A stretch of 46,862 nt of DNA from Betaproteobacteria bacterium (GCA_028292225.1 JAQGMV010000486.1:1-46862); one strand, 5' to 3'. Numbered from the stretch's first letter, positions 20,982 to 34,763 are shown. Program-made: numbers and translations. Notes: a model not told the origin generated them from the letters alone.

Positions 20982-22224
20982 GCTGTTCGTCCGGAAGGAT
21001 CTGGCCCGCGAGCTGTTGTGCGTTGGTATGCGGCCCGGGCAGAGTCAGGTGTCGCGCGTCTTGATGGCGAGCGAGGAAATGTTCGATCTGCTCTTGGTTT
21101 TCCTCGCGAAAAACCGAGCACGTCACGTACAGCAATTTACCATCGATGGCGAGCGGCTGCCAAAGCGCGTCCAGGATCTCGCTCTGGCGCGCGGCGAAGC
21201 GCGCGATGTCATGCGGACGCCGCAGCCACTTGATGTCGGGATGACGGCGAACCACCCCCGACGCGGAGCACGGCACGTCGGCCAGTATCCGGTCGAACTC
21301 GACGCCGTCCCACCACTGCGCCGGCTGCGCCGCGTCGCCGCAAACGATGCGCGCATTCAGGTTGAGGCGTGTGAGATTCGACTGAACGCGCTCGAGCCGC
21401 GCGGGGTCGTTGTCCAGGGCGATCAGATCGACCTCTCCGATCTCGAGGATGTGCGCGGTCTTGCCCCCGGGCGCCGCGCAGGCATCGAGCACGCGCGAGC
21501 CCGGCTGAACGTCGAGGAACGGCGCCGCGTACTGAGCGGCGGCGTCCTGGACCGACACGTCGCCTTCGGCGAAGCCGGGAAGGCGCTCGACCGGCACCGG
21601 CCGCTCGAGCATGACCGCACTGCCGCCGAGCGCGCGAGCGGCGATGCCTTCGCTTTCGAGACTCGCGAGATACGCATCCACGCTCAACCGCCTCGCGTTC
21701 ACCCGCAGCGTGAGCGGCGGATGGAGATTGGCGTTTGCGAGCATGGCCTCGGCGAGCGAAGGATGCTGCGAGCGCAGCTTGTCGATCCACCACTGCGGAT
21801 GCGAATAGCGGCCGCGGTCGGTTTGCCGGGCCTCGACCAGCAACGCGTCGCGCTTTCGAAGGAAGTTGCGCAGCACCGCGTTGACCAGTCCTTTGGCAGC
21901 CGGTGCGTTCAGCGCGATGCACGCGCGCACCGCGTGATCGACGATCGCGTGAGGCGCCGCCCGGGTGTGAGCGAGCTGGAAGAGGGCCACACGCAGGAGA
22001 TCACGCACCCGTGCATCCTTCAACGGCCGCTCGAGCAGCAGGTCGAGCATCGCGTCGAGCTGACCGAGGAAGCGCAGCGTCCCGTACGCGATGTCCTGGA
22101 GCGCACCGCGGTCCTGCGGCGTCAGGCTCGGACGGCCTGAGACCGCGCGCAGCTCGGCGTCGAGGCTGCGTCCGGCGAGCACGTTCGCGACGGCACTCGC
22201 GGCAAGCCGCTGGACTTCGTCCAT
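20944..22224 (-). CDS. rsmB: 16S rRNA (cytosine-967-C5)-methyltransferase RsmB
   Basis: 426 aa: SVQDAAAQYAAPFLDVQPGSRVLDACAAPGGKTAHILEI, LADVPCSASGVVRRHPDIKWLRRP, YVTCSVFREENQEQI. Confidence 0.95.
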   Translation of the reverse strand: MDEVQRLAASAVANVLAGRSLDAELRAVSGRPSLTPQDRGALQDIAYGTLRFLGQLDAMLDLLLERPLKDARVRDLLRVALFQLAHTRAAPHAIVDHAVRACIALNAPAAKGLVNAVLRNFLRKRDALLVEARQTDRGRYSHPQWWIDKLRSQHPSLAEAMLANANLHPPLTLRVNARRLSVDAYLASLESEGIAARALGGSAVMLERPVPVERLPGFAEGDVSVQDAAAQYAAPFLDVQPGSRVLDACAAPGGKTAHILEIGEVDLIALDNDPARLERVQSNLTRLNLNARIVCGDAAQPAQWWDGVEFDRILADVPCSASGVVRRHPDIKWLRRPHDIARFAARQSEILDALWQPLAIDGKLLYVTCSVFREENQEQIEHFLARHQDARHLTLPGPHTNAQQLAGQILPDEQHDGFFYALLQKA

Positions 22225-23150
22225 CAGGCGCCGAGCCGATCGCCGGCGTGCAGCGGGCTGCCGGCAAGGAAAGACGAAGCCGGCAGGCGTTTACCGCCCG
22301 CGCGCTGCAACTCGATCACTTCGAGCGCACTGTCACCGCCGCACGCGACGAGCACCCCCTCCTTGTCCGCGCTGATGATCGTCCCCGGGGCGGCGGCGGC
22401 CGCGTGCTCGCGCACTCTCGCGTGCCAGAGCTTCAGTACCGAGCCGCCGCAGGTCGTGCTCGCGCCGGGCACCGGATTGAACGCGCGGACTTTGCGCGCG
22501 ATCGCCGCTGCGTGCTCGCTCCAGTCGATAGTCGCTTCGCGCTTGTCGAGCTTCGCGGCGTAGGTGGCGCGAGTCCCATCCTGCGGCTGCGGCACCCCGC
22601 CCTCGGTCTCGAGCGTCTGCACAATGAGGCGCGCGCCCATCGCCGCGAGCCGGTCGTGCAGGGTCTGCGCGGTGTCCTCGGGTGCGACCCCGGTCGTTTC
22701 CTCGAGCAGCACCGGCCCTGTGTCGAGCCCCGCGTCCATCTGCATGATGCTGATTCCTGTTTTATCGTCGCCGGCGAGGATCGCCCGCTGGATCGGCGCC
22801 GCGCCGCGCCAGCGCGGCAGCAGCGAAGCGTGAATGTTGATGCACCCGCGTCGCGGGATGTCTAGCACCGCCTGCGGCACGATGAGCCCGTAGGCCGCGA
22901 CGACCATCGTGTCGGGCTGGAGGCTCGCAAGCGCCGCCTGTATCGCGGGATCCTTCAGCGTCCCCGGCTGCAGGACCGGCAGGTCGAGGGTCTGCGCCAG
23001 GCGCTTCACCGCCGACGGCGTCGGATGCAGGCCGCGCCCTGACGGCCGGTCCGGCTGCGTGAGCACCACGGCGATCTCGTGGCCCGCGCGATGGAGTGCG
23101 GCCAGCGCAGCCGCGGCGAAGTCCGGCGTGCCGGCAAAGACGAGTTTCAT
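22224..23150 (-). CDS. fmt: Methionyl-tRNA formyltransferase
   Basis: Start [40 protein letters not shown] at 23150; [42 protein letters not shown]. Confidence 0.96.
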   Translation of the reverse strand: MKLVFAGTPDFAAAALAALHRAGHEIAVVLTQPDRPSGRGLHPTPSAVKRLAQTLDLPVLQPGTLKDPAIQAALASLQPDTMVVAAYGLIVPQAVLDIPRRGCINIHASLLPRWRGAAPIQRAILAGDDKTGISIMQMDAGLDTGPVLLEETTGVAPEDTAQTLHDRLAAMGARLIVQTLETEGGVPQPQDGTRATYAAKLDKREATIDWSEHAAAIARKVRAFNPVPGASTTCGGSVLKLWHARVREHAAAAAPGTIISADKEGVLVACGGDSALEVIELQRAGGKRLPASSFLAGSPLHAGDRLGA

Positions 23151-23214
23151 GGGAATCGAGGTCGGGGAGGCGCGGGCTGCGGGGTCGCAGCCGCGCAAAG
23201 TCGCGAGGCCGCGG

Positions 23215-23718
23215 CTACATCGCCCCGCGTTGCTGCTTCTTCATTCGGGCGGCGATGCGCTGCTGTTTCAGGCGCGACAGGTAATCGACGAATACCTTCC
23301 CGTCCAAGTGATCGATCTCGTGCTGTATACATACGCCGAGCAGCCCGTCGGCTTCGAGCGTGAAAGGCTCGCCCTGCAGGTTGAGCGCCCGCACTTTGAC
23401 GCGCTCGGCACGCCGGATGAGGTCGTAGACCCCGGGGACCGAAAGACAGCCTTCCTCGGTCTCGCATTCGCCGCTCGCTTCGATGATTTCGGGGTTGATG
23501 AACGCCTGCAGCTCGTCGCGGGCGTCGGAGATGTCGATGATCAGCACACGCTCGTGCACGTCGACCTGGGTCGCCGCGAGCCCGATCCCGGGCGCGGCGT
23601 ACATGGTTTCCGCCATGTCGCGCACGAGTTTGCGGATACGGTCGTCGACGACCCGCACTTTCGAGGCAACTTTGTGGAGCCTGGGATCGGGATAATGCAA
23701 AATGGGTAATAAAGCCAT
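23215..23718 (-). CDS. def: Peptide deformylase
   Basis: 167 aa: [58 protein letters not shown]. Confidence 0.96.
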   Translation of the reverse strand: MALLPILHYPDPRLHKVASKVRVVDDRIRKLVRDMAETMYAAPGIGLAATQVDVHERVLIIDISDARDELQAFINPEIIEASGECETEEGCLSVPGVYDLIRRAERVKVRALNLQGEPFTLEADGLLGVCIQHEIDHLDGKVFVDYLSRLKQQRIAARMKKQQRGAM

Positions 23719-23840
23719 AAAAAACTTGCCAGTCTAGGCAGCTAAATGCAGAATTTAATCCACTACGTCAGGATTGCGGCCCGCCCGCCACGCGTACAAT
23801 ATAGGGCGCGAGACAGGTGTGGTTCAAATTGGGGTGCGCA

Positions 23841-24974
23841 ATGAAAAAAGCAATTATATCGCTGATTTTCCTGCTGTCTTTGTCGGCGCAGGGGTTTGCG
23901 GCGACGACCAGCGACCTGCAGCCGAACGCACCCGACCGCTATGTCGTCGTGCCCGGGGACACGCTCTGGGGTATCGCCACGAAGTTCCTGAAGGACCCGT
24001 GGAGATGGCCCGAGCTGTGGAAAATGAACCAGTCGCAGCTACGCAATCCCCACCGCATCTATCCGGGCGACGTGCTGGTGCTCGACCGCCGCGGCACCCA
24101 GGTCACGATGCGACTCGACACCTCCCGGGTCGGGCCGCGGGTGCGCATCGAGCCTCGCGACGCCGACGCGATACACGCGATCCCCCCCTCGGCGATCGAG
24201 CCTTTCCTGTCCAAACCGCTCGTCGTCTCCGAGAAAGAGCTCGACAGCGCACCTGAGATCGTCGCAACCCAGGAAGACCGTGTGGTGCTCGGCGCCGGCG
24301 GCATCGCGTACGTAAGAGGGCTCGCCGGCAGCAAAGTATCGCGCTTCCAGATCTTCCGCCGCGGCGACCCGCTGATCGATCCCGAAACCAAGCAGAAGCT
24401 CGGCTACGTCGCGATTTACGTGGGGGAAGCCGAGATCACCCGGCCCGGCGAGATCACCACGATAGAGATCACCAAGGTCGCGCAGGAGGTCTACCGCGGC
24501 GACCGGCTGCTTCCCATCCCGCCGGACAAACCGATGTTCGGCTATGTCCCGCACGCGCCGCAGGCGAAGGTGCAGGGCCGGGTCGTCTCGACCTACGGCG
24601 GCCTCTGGGAAACCGGGCCGCTGGCGATCGTCGCGCTGTCCAAAGGCTCGCGTGACGGCCTGGAGGTCGGGCACGTGCTCGCGCTCCACCGCGACCTTCG
24701 CAGCGCGCGGTATGCCCAGCGTACCGAGCCGCTGTTCGGGCGCTCCGGACCGACCGGGAACGACGACCGGATCCCCTACGTGCCACCGGAGGTCGCGTCC
24801 CGCGACAGCCCGCTCTACGCCACCGAGCCGCCGATCAAGCCCGCCGAAGTCCAGCTGCCCGCCGAGCGCTACGGACTCGTGATGATTTTCCGCGTGTTCG
24901 ACCGCGCATCCTACGGACTCGTGATGCAGGCGAGCCGGCCCGTCGCCGTCGCGGATATCATTTCCAACCCGTAA
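23841..24974 (+). CDS. Secreted LysM peptidoglycan-binding protein
   Basis: Start MKKAIISLIFLLSLSAQGFAA at 23841; LysM RYVVVPGDTLWGIATKFLKDPWRWPELWKMNQSQLRNPHRIYPGDVLVL. Confidence 0.93.
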   Translation: MKKAIISLIFLLSLSAQGFAATTSDLQPNAPDRYVVVPGDTLWGIATKFLKDPWRWPELWKMNQSQLRNPHRIYPGDVLVLDRRGTQVTMRLDTSRVGPRVRIEPRDADAIHAIPPSAIEPFLSKPLVVSEKELDSAPEIVATQEDRVVLGAGGIAYVRGLAGSKVSRFQIFRRGDPLIDPETKQKLGYVAIYVGEAEITRPGEITTIEITKVAQEVYRGDRLLPIPPDKPMFGYVPHAPQAKVQGRVVSTYGGLWETGPLAIVALSKGSRDGLEVGHVLALHRDLRSARYAQRTEPLFGRSGPTGNDDRIPYVPPEVASRDSPLYATEPPIKPAEVQLPAERYGLVMIFRVFDRASYGLVMQASRPVAVADIISNP

Positions 24975-25023
24975 ACCCCGCGGCTCCGGCCCCGGGGCTC
25001 GCGCGCCGCAGGCCACCCCGCCG

Positions 25024-26103
25024 ATGGACCTCGACGAAGAGCTTGAAGCGTGGGTCGCACTGAGCCTCACACCGGGGCTTACGGACGAGAGCTTCAGGCG
25101 CCTGCTCGTCGCGTTCGGCGGCCCCCGGGCGATCATCAATGCCACCCGGGCGGAGCTCGCGAGCGTCATCCCCGCCCGCGCAGCGGCCGCGGTCGGCACG
25201 CCGGCGCCTCGCGAGGCGATGCGCGCCGTGGGAAGCTGGCTCGACGACCCCGGGAACCGCGTGCTCACCCTGGCGGACTCAGTCTATCCGCAGGCGCTCC
25301 TGCAGATCACCGATCCGCCGCCGCTGCTGTACGTCAAAGGCCGGGTCGAGCTCCTCAACCGCAGGTCATTCGCAGTGGTCGGCAGCCGCAACGGCACCCG
25401 CCAGGGCAGTGATCACGCCGAGTCGTTTTCGCGCGCCCTTTCGGATGCGGGGCTGACGATCGTCAGCGGGCTCGCGCTCGGAATCGACGCGGCGGCGCAT
25501 CGAGGCGGGCTCGCCGGCGCCTCTTCGAGCATCGCGGTGGTCGGCACCGGTCTTGACGTCGTGTATCCCGCGCGCAACCGCGACCTCGCACACGAGCTCG
25601 CACAAAAGGGCTGCATCGTGTCGGAGTTCCCGCTCGGCACGTCGCCCGTCGCGGGTAATTTCCCGCGCCGTAACCGGTTGATCAGCGGCCTTACGTGCGG
25701 ATGCCTCGTCGTCGAAGCGGCGCTTTCGAGCGGCTCGCTGATCACCGCGCGCCTCGCCAATGATCAGGGCAAAGACGTGTTCGCGATTCCGGGCTCGATA
25801 CACTCGCCTCTGTCCAAAGGCTGCCACAGTCTCATCAAGCAGGGCGCTAAGCTCGTCGAAACCGCGCGGGACATACTCGAAGAGCTCGGCATCGCGGGCG
25901 TGAGCGTGAAGCCCGACGAACCCGCACCGGAAGGTGAAAACGATGCGTTGCTCGACGCGCTCGGCTTCGATCCCTGCGACATCGACACGCTGTCGGTACG
26001 CAGCGGAGTGAGCGCCGAGCTCGTGTCGGCGCGGCTCACGCAATGGGAGATCGACGGCCTCGTCGAAGCGCTGCCCGGCGGACGTTACCAGCGCGTACGT
26101 TAA
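25024..26103 (+). CDS. dprA: DNA-processing protein DprA
   Basis: 359 aa: FAVVGSRNGTRQGSDHAESFSRALSDAGLTIVSGLALGIDAAAHRGGL, GCLVVEAALSSGSLITARLANDQGKDVFAIPGSIHSPLSKGCHSLIKQGAKL. Confidence 0.96.
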   Translation: MDLDEELEAWVALSLTPGLTDESFRRLLVAFGGPRAIINATRAELASVIPARAAAAVGTPAPREAMRAVGSWLDDPGNRVLTLADSVYPQALLQITDPPPLLYVKGRVELLNRRSFAVVGSRNGTRQGSDHAESFSRALSDAGLTIVSGLALGIDAAAHRGGLAGASSSIAVVGTGLDVVYPARNRDLAHELAQKGCIVSEFPLGTSPVAGNFPRRNRLISGLTCGCLVVEAALSSGSLITARLANDQGKDVFAIPGSIHSPLSKGCHSLIKQGAKLVETARDILEELGIAGVSVKPDEPAPEGENDALLDALGFDPCDIDTLSVRSGVSAELVSARLTQWEIDGLVEALPGGRYQRVR

Positions 26104-26336
26104 AGTACGCGCATACGCTTGCTCGCGCGATTCGCGCGGTACGCGCGTTGCTGAGGCGTGCGATAGCGATTCGTGAACTTTTCACGAAGAAGCCGGTCGC
26201 TTGCACTGCAAGGGCGTTTGTTCTTATCATCGTGCGCTCTTTTCGTCGTCCTCGCGCTGCCTCGTAGTCTCTTTGCGACCTGCGCACGCGCATTTTCCAA
26301 TCACTCTAACGAATTCCTCCGGGCCCCAATCAAACA

Positions 26337-28958
26337 ATGGGAAAAAAACTGATCATCGCCGAAAAGCCTTCCGTGGCCGGTGATATCGCACGCGTGCTCG
26401 GCGGCTTCAAGAAGCTCGACGATTATTTCGAGAACGACGAGTACGTCGTCTCGTCGGCGGTCGGGCATCTGCTCGAGCTCGTCGTGCCTGAAGAGTACGA
26501 CGTGAAGCGCGGCAAATGGTCTTTCGCGCATCTTCCGGTTATCCCCCCGCATTTCGATTTGAAACCGGTGGAGAAGACCGAAGCGCGCCTGAAGGTGCTC
26601 ACCAGGCTGCTCAAGCGCAAGGACGTCGACGCGATCATCAACGCGTGTGACGCGGGCCGCGAAGGTGAGCTCATCTTCCGCTACATCATGCGGCACGCGA
26701 AAGTCGCGAAGCCGATACAGCGCCTGTGGCTGCAGTCGATGACTCCCGCGGCGATCCGCACGGGTTTCGAGCAGCTGCGCGCCGACGCCGAGCTGCTCCC
26801 GCTCGCCGATGCTGCGACATGCCGTTCGGAATCGGACTGGCTCGTAGGCATCAACGGCACGCGGGCGATGACCGCGTTCAATTCGAAGAGCGGCGGTTTT
26901 CACAAGACTCCGGTCGGGCGCGTGCAGACCCCGACGCTTGCGATCCTGGTCGAGCGCGAAGAGAAGATCAAACGGTTCATCTCGCGCGATTACTGGGAAG
27001 TGCACGCCAGTTTCGGCGTGGCCGCGGGTGAATATCCCGCCCGCTGGATCGACGAGCAGTTCGCCCGAAAAAAAGGCGAAGAGGACCCCGACGTGCGCGC
27101 TGAGCGCATCTGGGATGAGAAGCGCGCGATCGAAATCAGCAGCCGCTGCGAAGGCAAACCCGGCGAGATCACCGAAGAGAGCAAGCCGACGACCCAGCTC
27201 TCGCCGATGCTGTTCGACCTCACGAGCCTTCAGCGCGCGGCGAACGGCCGCTTCGGTTTTTCGGCGCGCATGACGCTGTCGATCGCACAGGCGCTCTACG
27301 AGAAGCACAAGGTGCTCACGTACCCGCGGACCGACTCGCGCGCCCTTCCCGAGGATTACATTCCGACGGTCAAGGAGACGCTCGAATCCCTCGTCGGCGA
27401 CGGCGGCGGCAAAGCGCGCAGCGCCGAGCACCCGTACGGCTCGTTTGCCGCGAAGGTTCTCAAGAACGACTGGGTCCGCCCGAACAAACGCATTTTCAAC
27501 AACGCGAAGATCTCGGACCACTTCGCGATCATTCCGACCGCGCTGCCCCCGAAGCATTTGAGTGAGACCGAAGCGAAGCTGTACGACCTCGTGGTGCGGC
27601 GCTTCCTGTCGGTGTTCTATCCGGCGGCCGAGCATCTCGTGACCACGCGCATCACACGCGTAGCCGGTGAGGCGTTCAAGAGCGAAGGCAAGGTACTCAA
27701 GCAGGCCGGCTGGCTCGAAGTGCACGGCAAGGAAGTGCAGGAAGACGATGACGCGAATCTCGTCCCGGTCGAGAGCGGCGAGATCGCGAAAACCGAGACG
27801 GTCAACGTGGTCGCGAATCAGACCAAGCCGCCTGCGCGCTATACCGAAGCGACCCTGCTCACCGCGATGGAAGGCGCCGGCAAGCTCGTCGAGGACGAAG
27901 AGCTGCGCGAAGCGATGAAAGAGCGCGGGCTCGGCACGCCGGCGACGCGCGCGGTCATCATCGAAAAGCTGATCGCGGAGGAATACGTGATTCGCAACCA
28001 GCGCGAGCTTCAGGCGACGCCCAAAGCTTTTTCGCTGGTCACTCTGCTTCGCGGCCTCGAGATTCCCGAGCTCACCTCACCGGAGCTCACCGGCGAATGG
28101 GAATACCGGCTCAAGGAGATGGAGCAGGGCAAGCTCTCGCGCAACGAGTTCATGCACGGCATCGCGGAGATGACTCGCCATATCGTCGACCGCGCAAAAG
28201 CGCACGAAAGCGATACGGTTCCGGGCAATTACGTGACGCTCGAAACAAAGTGCCCGAAGTGCAACGTGGGCGAGATCAAGGAAAACTACAAGAAGTTCCA
28301 ATGCCAGAACTGCGACTTCGCGCAGTGGCGAATTCTCGCCGGACGACAATTCGAGCCGCGCGAGATCGAAGATCTCATCCGCGAGCGCAGGATCGGCCCG
28401 CTTCAGGGTTTTCGCAGCCGGCTCGGCAAACCGTTCGCCGCGATCATCAAGCTCAACGACGAGTTCAAGCTCGAGTTCGATTTCGGGCAGCAGCAGGGCG
28501 AAGGCGACGGCGAGCCGATCGACTTTTCGGGGCAGGAAACGCTCGGTCCGTGCCCGAAGTGCGGCTCGAACGTATACGAGCACGGCATGGCGTACATCTG
28601 CGAAAAGGCGGTCGGCGCCGAGCGCGCGTGCGATTTCCGCTCGGGCAAGATCATTCTTCAGCGCCCGATCGAGGTCGAGCAGATGAAGAAGCTGCTGATC
28701 GAAGGCAAGACCGACCTGCTGCACCGCTTCATCTCGAAGAAAGGCCGGCCGTTCTCGGCTTTCCTGGTGAAAGGCCCGGATAACAAGGTCAGTTTCGAGT
28801 TCGCGCCCAAAGTCGCGAAGATCCCCACCAAGGCCCCGCCCAAGAGCGCGGCAAAGGCGGCAGCGGCTGACGATGACGACGCGCCCGTCAAGGTCGCCAA
28901 AGCCAAGGCCCCCGCCAAAGCGAAAGCCGCCCCGCGCGCGCGCAAGACGGCTACGTAA
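26337..28958 (+). CDS. topB: DNA topoisomerase III-type type IA topoisomerase with Zn-finger and Lys/Ala-rich tail
   Basis: 873 aa: MGKKLIIAEKPSVAGDIARVLGG, CDAGREGELIFRYI, PVGRVQTPTLAIL, LTYPRTDSRALPEDY; CPKCNVGEIKE and CPKCGSNVYEHG motifs. Confidence 0.92.
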   Translation: MGKKLIIAEKPSVAGDIARVLGGFKKLDDYFENDEYVVSSAVGHLLELVVPEEYDVKRGKWSFAHLPVIPPHFDLKPVEKTEARLKVLTRLLKRKDVDAIINACDAGREGELIFRYIMRHAKVAKPIQRLWLQSMTPAAIRTGFEQLRADAELLPLADAATCRSESDWLVGINGTRAMTAFNSKSGGFHKTPVGRVQTPTLAILVEREEKIKRFISRDYWEVHASFGVAAGEYPARWIDEQFARKKGEEDPDVRAERIWDEKRAIEISSRCEGKPGEITEESKPTTQLSPMLFDLTSLQRAANGRFGFSARMTLSIAQALYEKHKVLTYPRTDSRALPEDYIPTVKETLESLVGDGGGKARSAEHPYGSFAAKVLKNDWVRPNKRIFNNAKISDHFAIIPTALPPKHLSETEAKLYDLVVRRFLSVFYPAAEHLVTTRITRVAGEAFKSEGKVLKQAGWLEVHGKEVQEDDDANLVPVESGEIAKTETVNVVANQTKPPARYTEATLLTAMEGAGKLVEDEELREAMKERGLGTPATRAVIIEKLIAEEYVIRNQRELQATPKAFSLVTLLRGLEIPELTSPELTGEWEYRLKEMEQGKLSRNEFMHGIAEMTRHIVDRAKAHESDTVPGNYVTLETKCPKCNVGEIKENYKKFQCQNCDFAQWRILAGRQFEPREIEDLIRERRIGPLQGFRSRLGKPFAAIIKLNDEFKLEFDFGQQQGEGDGEPIDFSGQETLGPCPKCGSNVYEHGMAYICEKAVGAERACDFRSGKIILQRPIEVEQMKKLLIEGKTDLLHRFISKKGRPFSAFLVKGPDNKVSFEFAPKVAKIPTKAPPKSAAKAAAADDDDAPVKVAKAKAPAKAKAAPRARKTAT

Positions 28959-28986
28959 TACAGCGCCGCAGCTTCACCGCGCGCTC

Positions 28987-29029
28987 AAAAGCAGAGGGCC
29001 CACTCCGATAGAGTGGGCCCTCTGCTTTT
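28987..29029. terminator. Bidirectional terminator between convergent topB and gyrB
   Basis: Perfect 19-bp inverted repeat AAAAGCAGAGGGCCCACTC-cgata-GAGTGGGCCCTCTGCTTTT; T-tract in both orientations. Confidence 0.92.
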
Positions 29030-29040
29030 GCGAGCTCAAC

Positions 29041-29091
29041 GTCAGAATGGATTCCGGATCACTCCGTGCTGCCGCGCGGTCCGGAATGACG
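29041..29091. repeat. REP-like inverted element (GTCAGAATGGATTCCGG...TCCGGAATGACG)
   Basis: ATTCCGGA (29051..29058) pairs with TCCGGAAT (29080..29087), with flanking GTCA/TGAC. Confidence 0.6.
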
Positions 29092-29112
29092 AGCCTGGTT
29101 ATCGGTAGGTAG

Positions 29113-29169
29113 CCGAAGGATGGGGGGTTACGGAGGGAAACCTCGGGTTTCCCTCTGTTCATTCACCGA
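29113..29169. repeat. Palindromic intergenic element copy C
   Basis: cgaaggatggggggttacggagggaaacctcgggtttccctctgttcattcaccg; core GAGGGAAACC-tcg-GGTTTCCCTC. Confidence 0.75.
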
Positions 29170-29227
29170 GCCGCGGCTGCGGGCGACTCGTCGCCCGCCT
29201 GGCTTCATCACCGCGGCAAGGCGACGC

Positions 29228-32898
<3,671 letters not shown>

Positions 32899-33094
32899 GA
32901 ATTTACTTCTTTAAATTAGTAGGTCTAATAGACACTGCGCAAATCTGTGCATAACCGTAAGAACCTCAACAGGTTCACGGTGTTGCGCGCGTGCCGGCGT
33001 ATGTATGACGCCGCGTATGGAAAAGGGACGGATTGTGGAGCGTTTGCGAAGCTCACGCCCGAACACGGGTTATCCACAATGCCTCCCACGCTTT
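32899..33094. other. Candidate origin-associated region between dnaN and dnaA: AT-rich stretch, hairpin and two DnaA boxes
   Basis: DnaA boxes TGTGCATAA (32946..32954, reverse) and TTATCCACA (33070..33078); AT-rich 32898..32945; hairpin 32955..32980. Confidence 0.5.
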
Positions 33095-34417
33095 TCAACT
33101 GCGTAATACCTTCAAGAGCGAGGTCACGTCGCGCGTGATGTCGCTGTTGCTCGACTTCAGCTCGGCGATCTTGCGGCACGCGTGAAGCACTGTCGTGTGA
33201 TCGCGGCCGCCGAAAGCCTCGCCGATGTCGGGCAGGCTCAACTGCGTCAGCTCCTTCGCGAGCGCCATCGCCACCTGGCGCGGCCTCGCGATGTTGCGGC
33301 TTCGCTTCTTCGAATACATCTCGGCGACTTTGATCTTGTAGTAATCCGCGACCGTCTTCTGGATGTTCTCGATCGAGATCTGGCGGTTCTGCACCGCGAG
33401 CAGGTCCTTCAGCGCTTCGCGGCAGAGGTCGATCGACAGTTCCTGGCCTGAGAAGCGCGAGTAGGCGAGCACTCGTTTCAGGCCGCCTTCGAGCTCGCGA
33501 ACGTTCGACTGGATGTGCTTGGCAAGAAAGAATGCAACCGCTTCGTCGAGCTTGAGCGATTCCGCTTCGGCTTTCTTGAGCAGGATCGCGACCCGCATTT
33601 CGAGCTCGGGCGGTTCGACCGCAACCGTCAGGCCCCAGCCGAAGCGGGAGATCAGGCGGTTCTCCATGCCCGAGATTTCCTTCGGGTAGGTGTCGCAGGT
33701 GATGACGACCTGCTTGTGAGATTCGATCAGCGCGTTGAACGCATAGAAGAACTCTTCCTGCGTGCGGCTCTTGCCGCTGAAGAACTGGATGTCGTCGATC
33801 AGCAGGAGGTCGAGCGAATGGTAGTAACGCTTGAAGTCGTCGAAAGCCTTGTGCTGGTAGGCGCGCACCACGTCGGAGACATACTGCTCGGCGTGGATGT
33901 AGCGGATCTTGCTCTCCGGCGCCCGCGACAGCAGGTGGTTGCCGATCGTGTGGATGAGGTGGGTCTTGCCCAGTCCCACGCCGCCGTAGATGAAAAGCGG
34001 GTTGTAAGCCGTGCCGGGACGTTCGGCGACCTGTGTCGCCGCGGCGCGCGCGAGCTCGTTCGCCTTGCCGGTGACGAAGGTCTCGAAAGTGAAGCTCGGG
34101 TTGAGCCTCGATATGTCGCGCGAAGGCTTGGGTTGCGGCACTTCGGCTGCGGCAGGAACGTCGATCTGCGGCGCAGTCTCTTTTTCGGCGAGCAGCAGGC
34201 GGATTTCGACCGGACGCTTCAACTGCTCGGCGGCGAGCTCCTGGATCCGGCCGTAGAACTTGTCCCGGATCCACTGGAGCACGAAGCGATTGGGGGCGAC
34301 CAGGACCAGCGTGTCTCCCTCCGCGTGAAACCTGAGCGGCTTGATCCATGTCACAAACTGCTGAGGGGGGAGTTCCTTCTCGAAATGAGACAGGCAATAG
34401 CGCCAGAAGCTGTTCAT
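33095..34417 (-). CDS. dnaA: Chromosomal replication initiator DnaA
   Basis: Start [30 protein letters not shown] at 34417; [58 protein letters not shown]. Confidence 0.97.
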   Translation of the reverse strand: MNSFWRYCLSHFEKELPPQQFVTWIKPLRFHAEGDTLVLVAPNRFVLQWIRDKFYGRIQELAAEQLKRPVEIRLLLAEKETAPQIDVPAAAEVPQPKPSRDISRLNPSFTFETFVTGKANELARAAATQVAERPGTAYNPLFIYGGVGLGKTHLIHTIGNHLLSRAPESKIRYIHAEQYVSDVVRAYQHKAFDDFKRYYHSLDLLLIDDIQFFSGKSRTQEEFFYAFNALIESHKQVVITCDTYPKEISGMENRLISRFGWGLTVAVEPPELEMRVAILLKKAEAESLKLDEAVAFFLAKHIQSNVRELEGGLKRVLAYSRFSGQELSIDLCREALKDLLAVQNRQISIENIQKTVADYYKIKVAEMYSKKRSRNIARPRQVAMALAKELTQLSLPDIGEAFGGRDHTTVLHACRKIAELKSSNSDITRDVTSLLKVLRS

Positions 34418-34497
34418 TACGCGGGGGCTGTAGCTTGTTTTAGGCCCTGGGAGAGGGCGGGTGGAGCGGAGGTTGATTTTACGCCGATCGAGGCGAG

Positions 34498-34506
34498 TTA
34501 TCCACA
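34498..34506 (+). promoter_or_regulatory. DnaA box upstream of dnaA
   Basis: Exact TTATCCACA in the dnaA-rpmH intergenic region. Confidence 0.65.
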
Positions 34507-34561
34507 AGCCGGAAAGGTCTTTGGACGTGGGCGGGCGCGTGGTGTGTCGAGGTGGAATCGA

Positions 34562-34591
34562 TTGACACGTCAGTAGGATACGGGTTGTAAT
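34562..34591 (+). promoter_or_regulatory. Candidate sigma70 promoter for rpmH-rnpA-yidC
   Basis: TTGACA - 18 nt - TGTAAT, ~38 bp before the rpmH ATG. Confidence 0.55.
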
Positions 34592-34628
34592 ACCGGGTTT
34601 TTCAGCCCCACCTCCAAGGCCCCGAATC

Positions 34629-34763
34629 ATGAAGCGTACATATCAACCCTCCAAAACCCGCCGCGCGCGCACTCACGGTTTCCGTGTGCGCATGAAGACC
34701 AAGGCCGGCCGCGCCATCATCAATGCCCGCCGGGCCAAGGGACGAGCCCGCCTCGCCGTTTGA
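34629..34763 (+). CDS. rpmH: Ribosomal protein L34
   Basis: [44 protein letters not shown]; too short for the ORF track. Confidence 0.97.
   Translation: MKRTYQPSKTRRARTHGFRVRMKTKAGRAIINARRAKGRARLAV

Noticed and set aside
23170-23196. Bulged hairpin GCGCGGGCTGC-ggggtc-GCAGCCGCGC between def and fmt
   Set aside because: Imperfect stem in very GC-rich sequence with no T-tract; easily expected by chance.
26036-26300. Small Arg/Ala-rich ORFs in the dprA-topB gap
   Set aside because: Three overlapping candidates on both strands, no clear ribosome-binding site or family resemblance; kept only as part of the gap finding, not as CDS.
24039-27725. Minus-strand 409-aa (24039..25268) and 474-aa (26301..27725) ORFs
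   Set aside because: Antisense shadows of the LysM, dprA and topB genes, with no recognisable motif.
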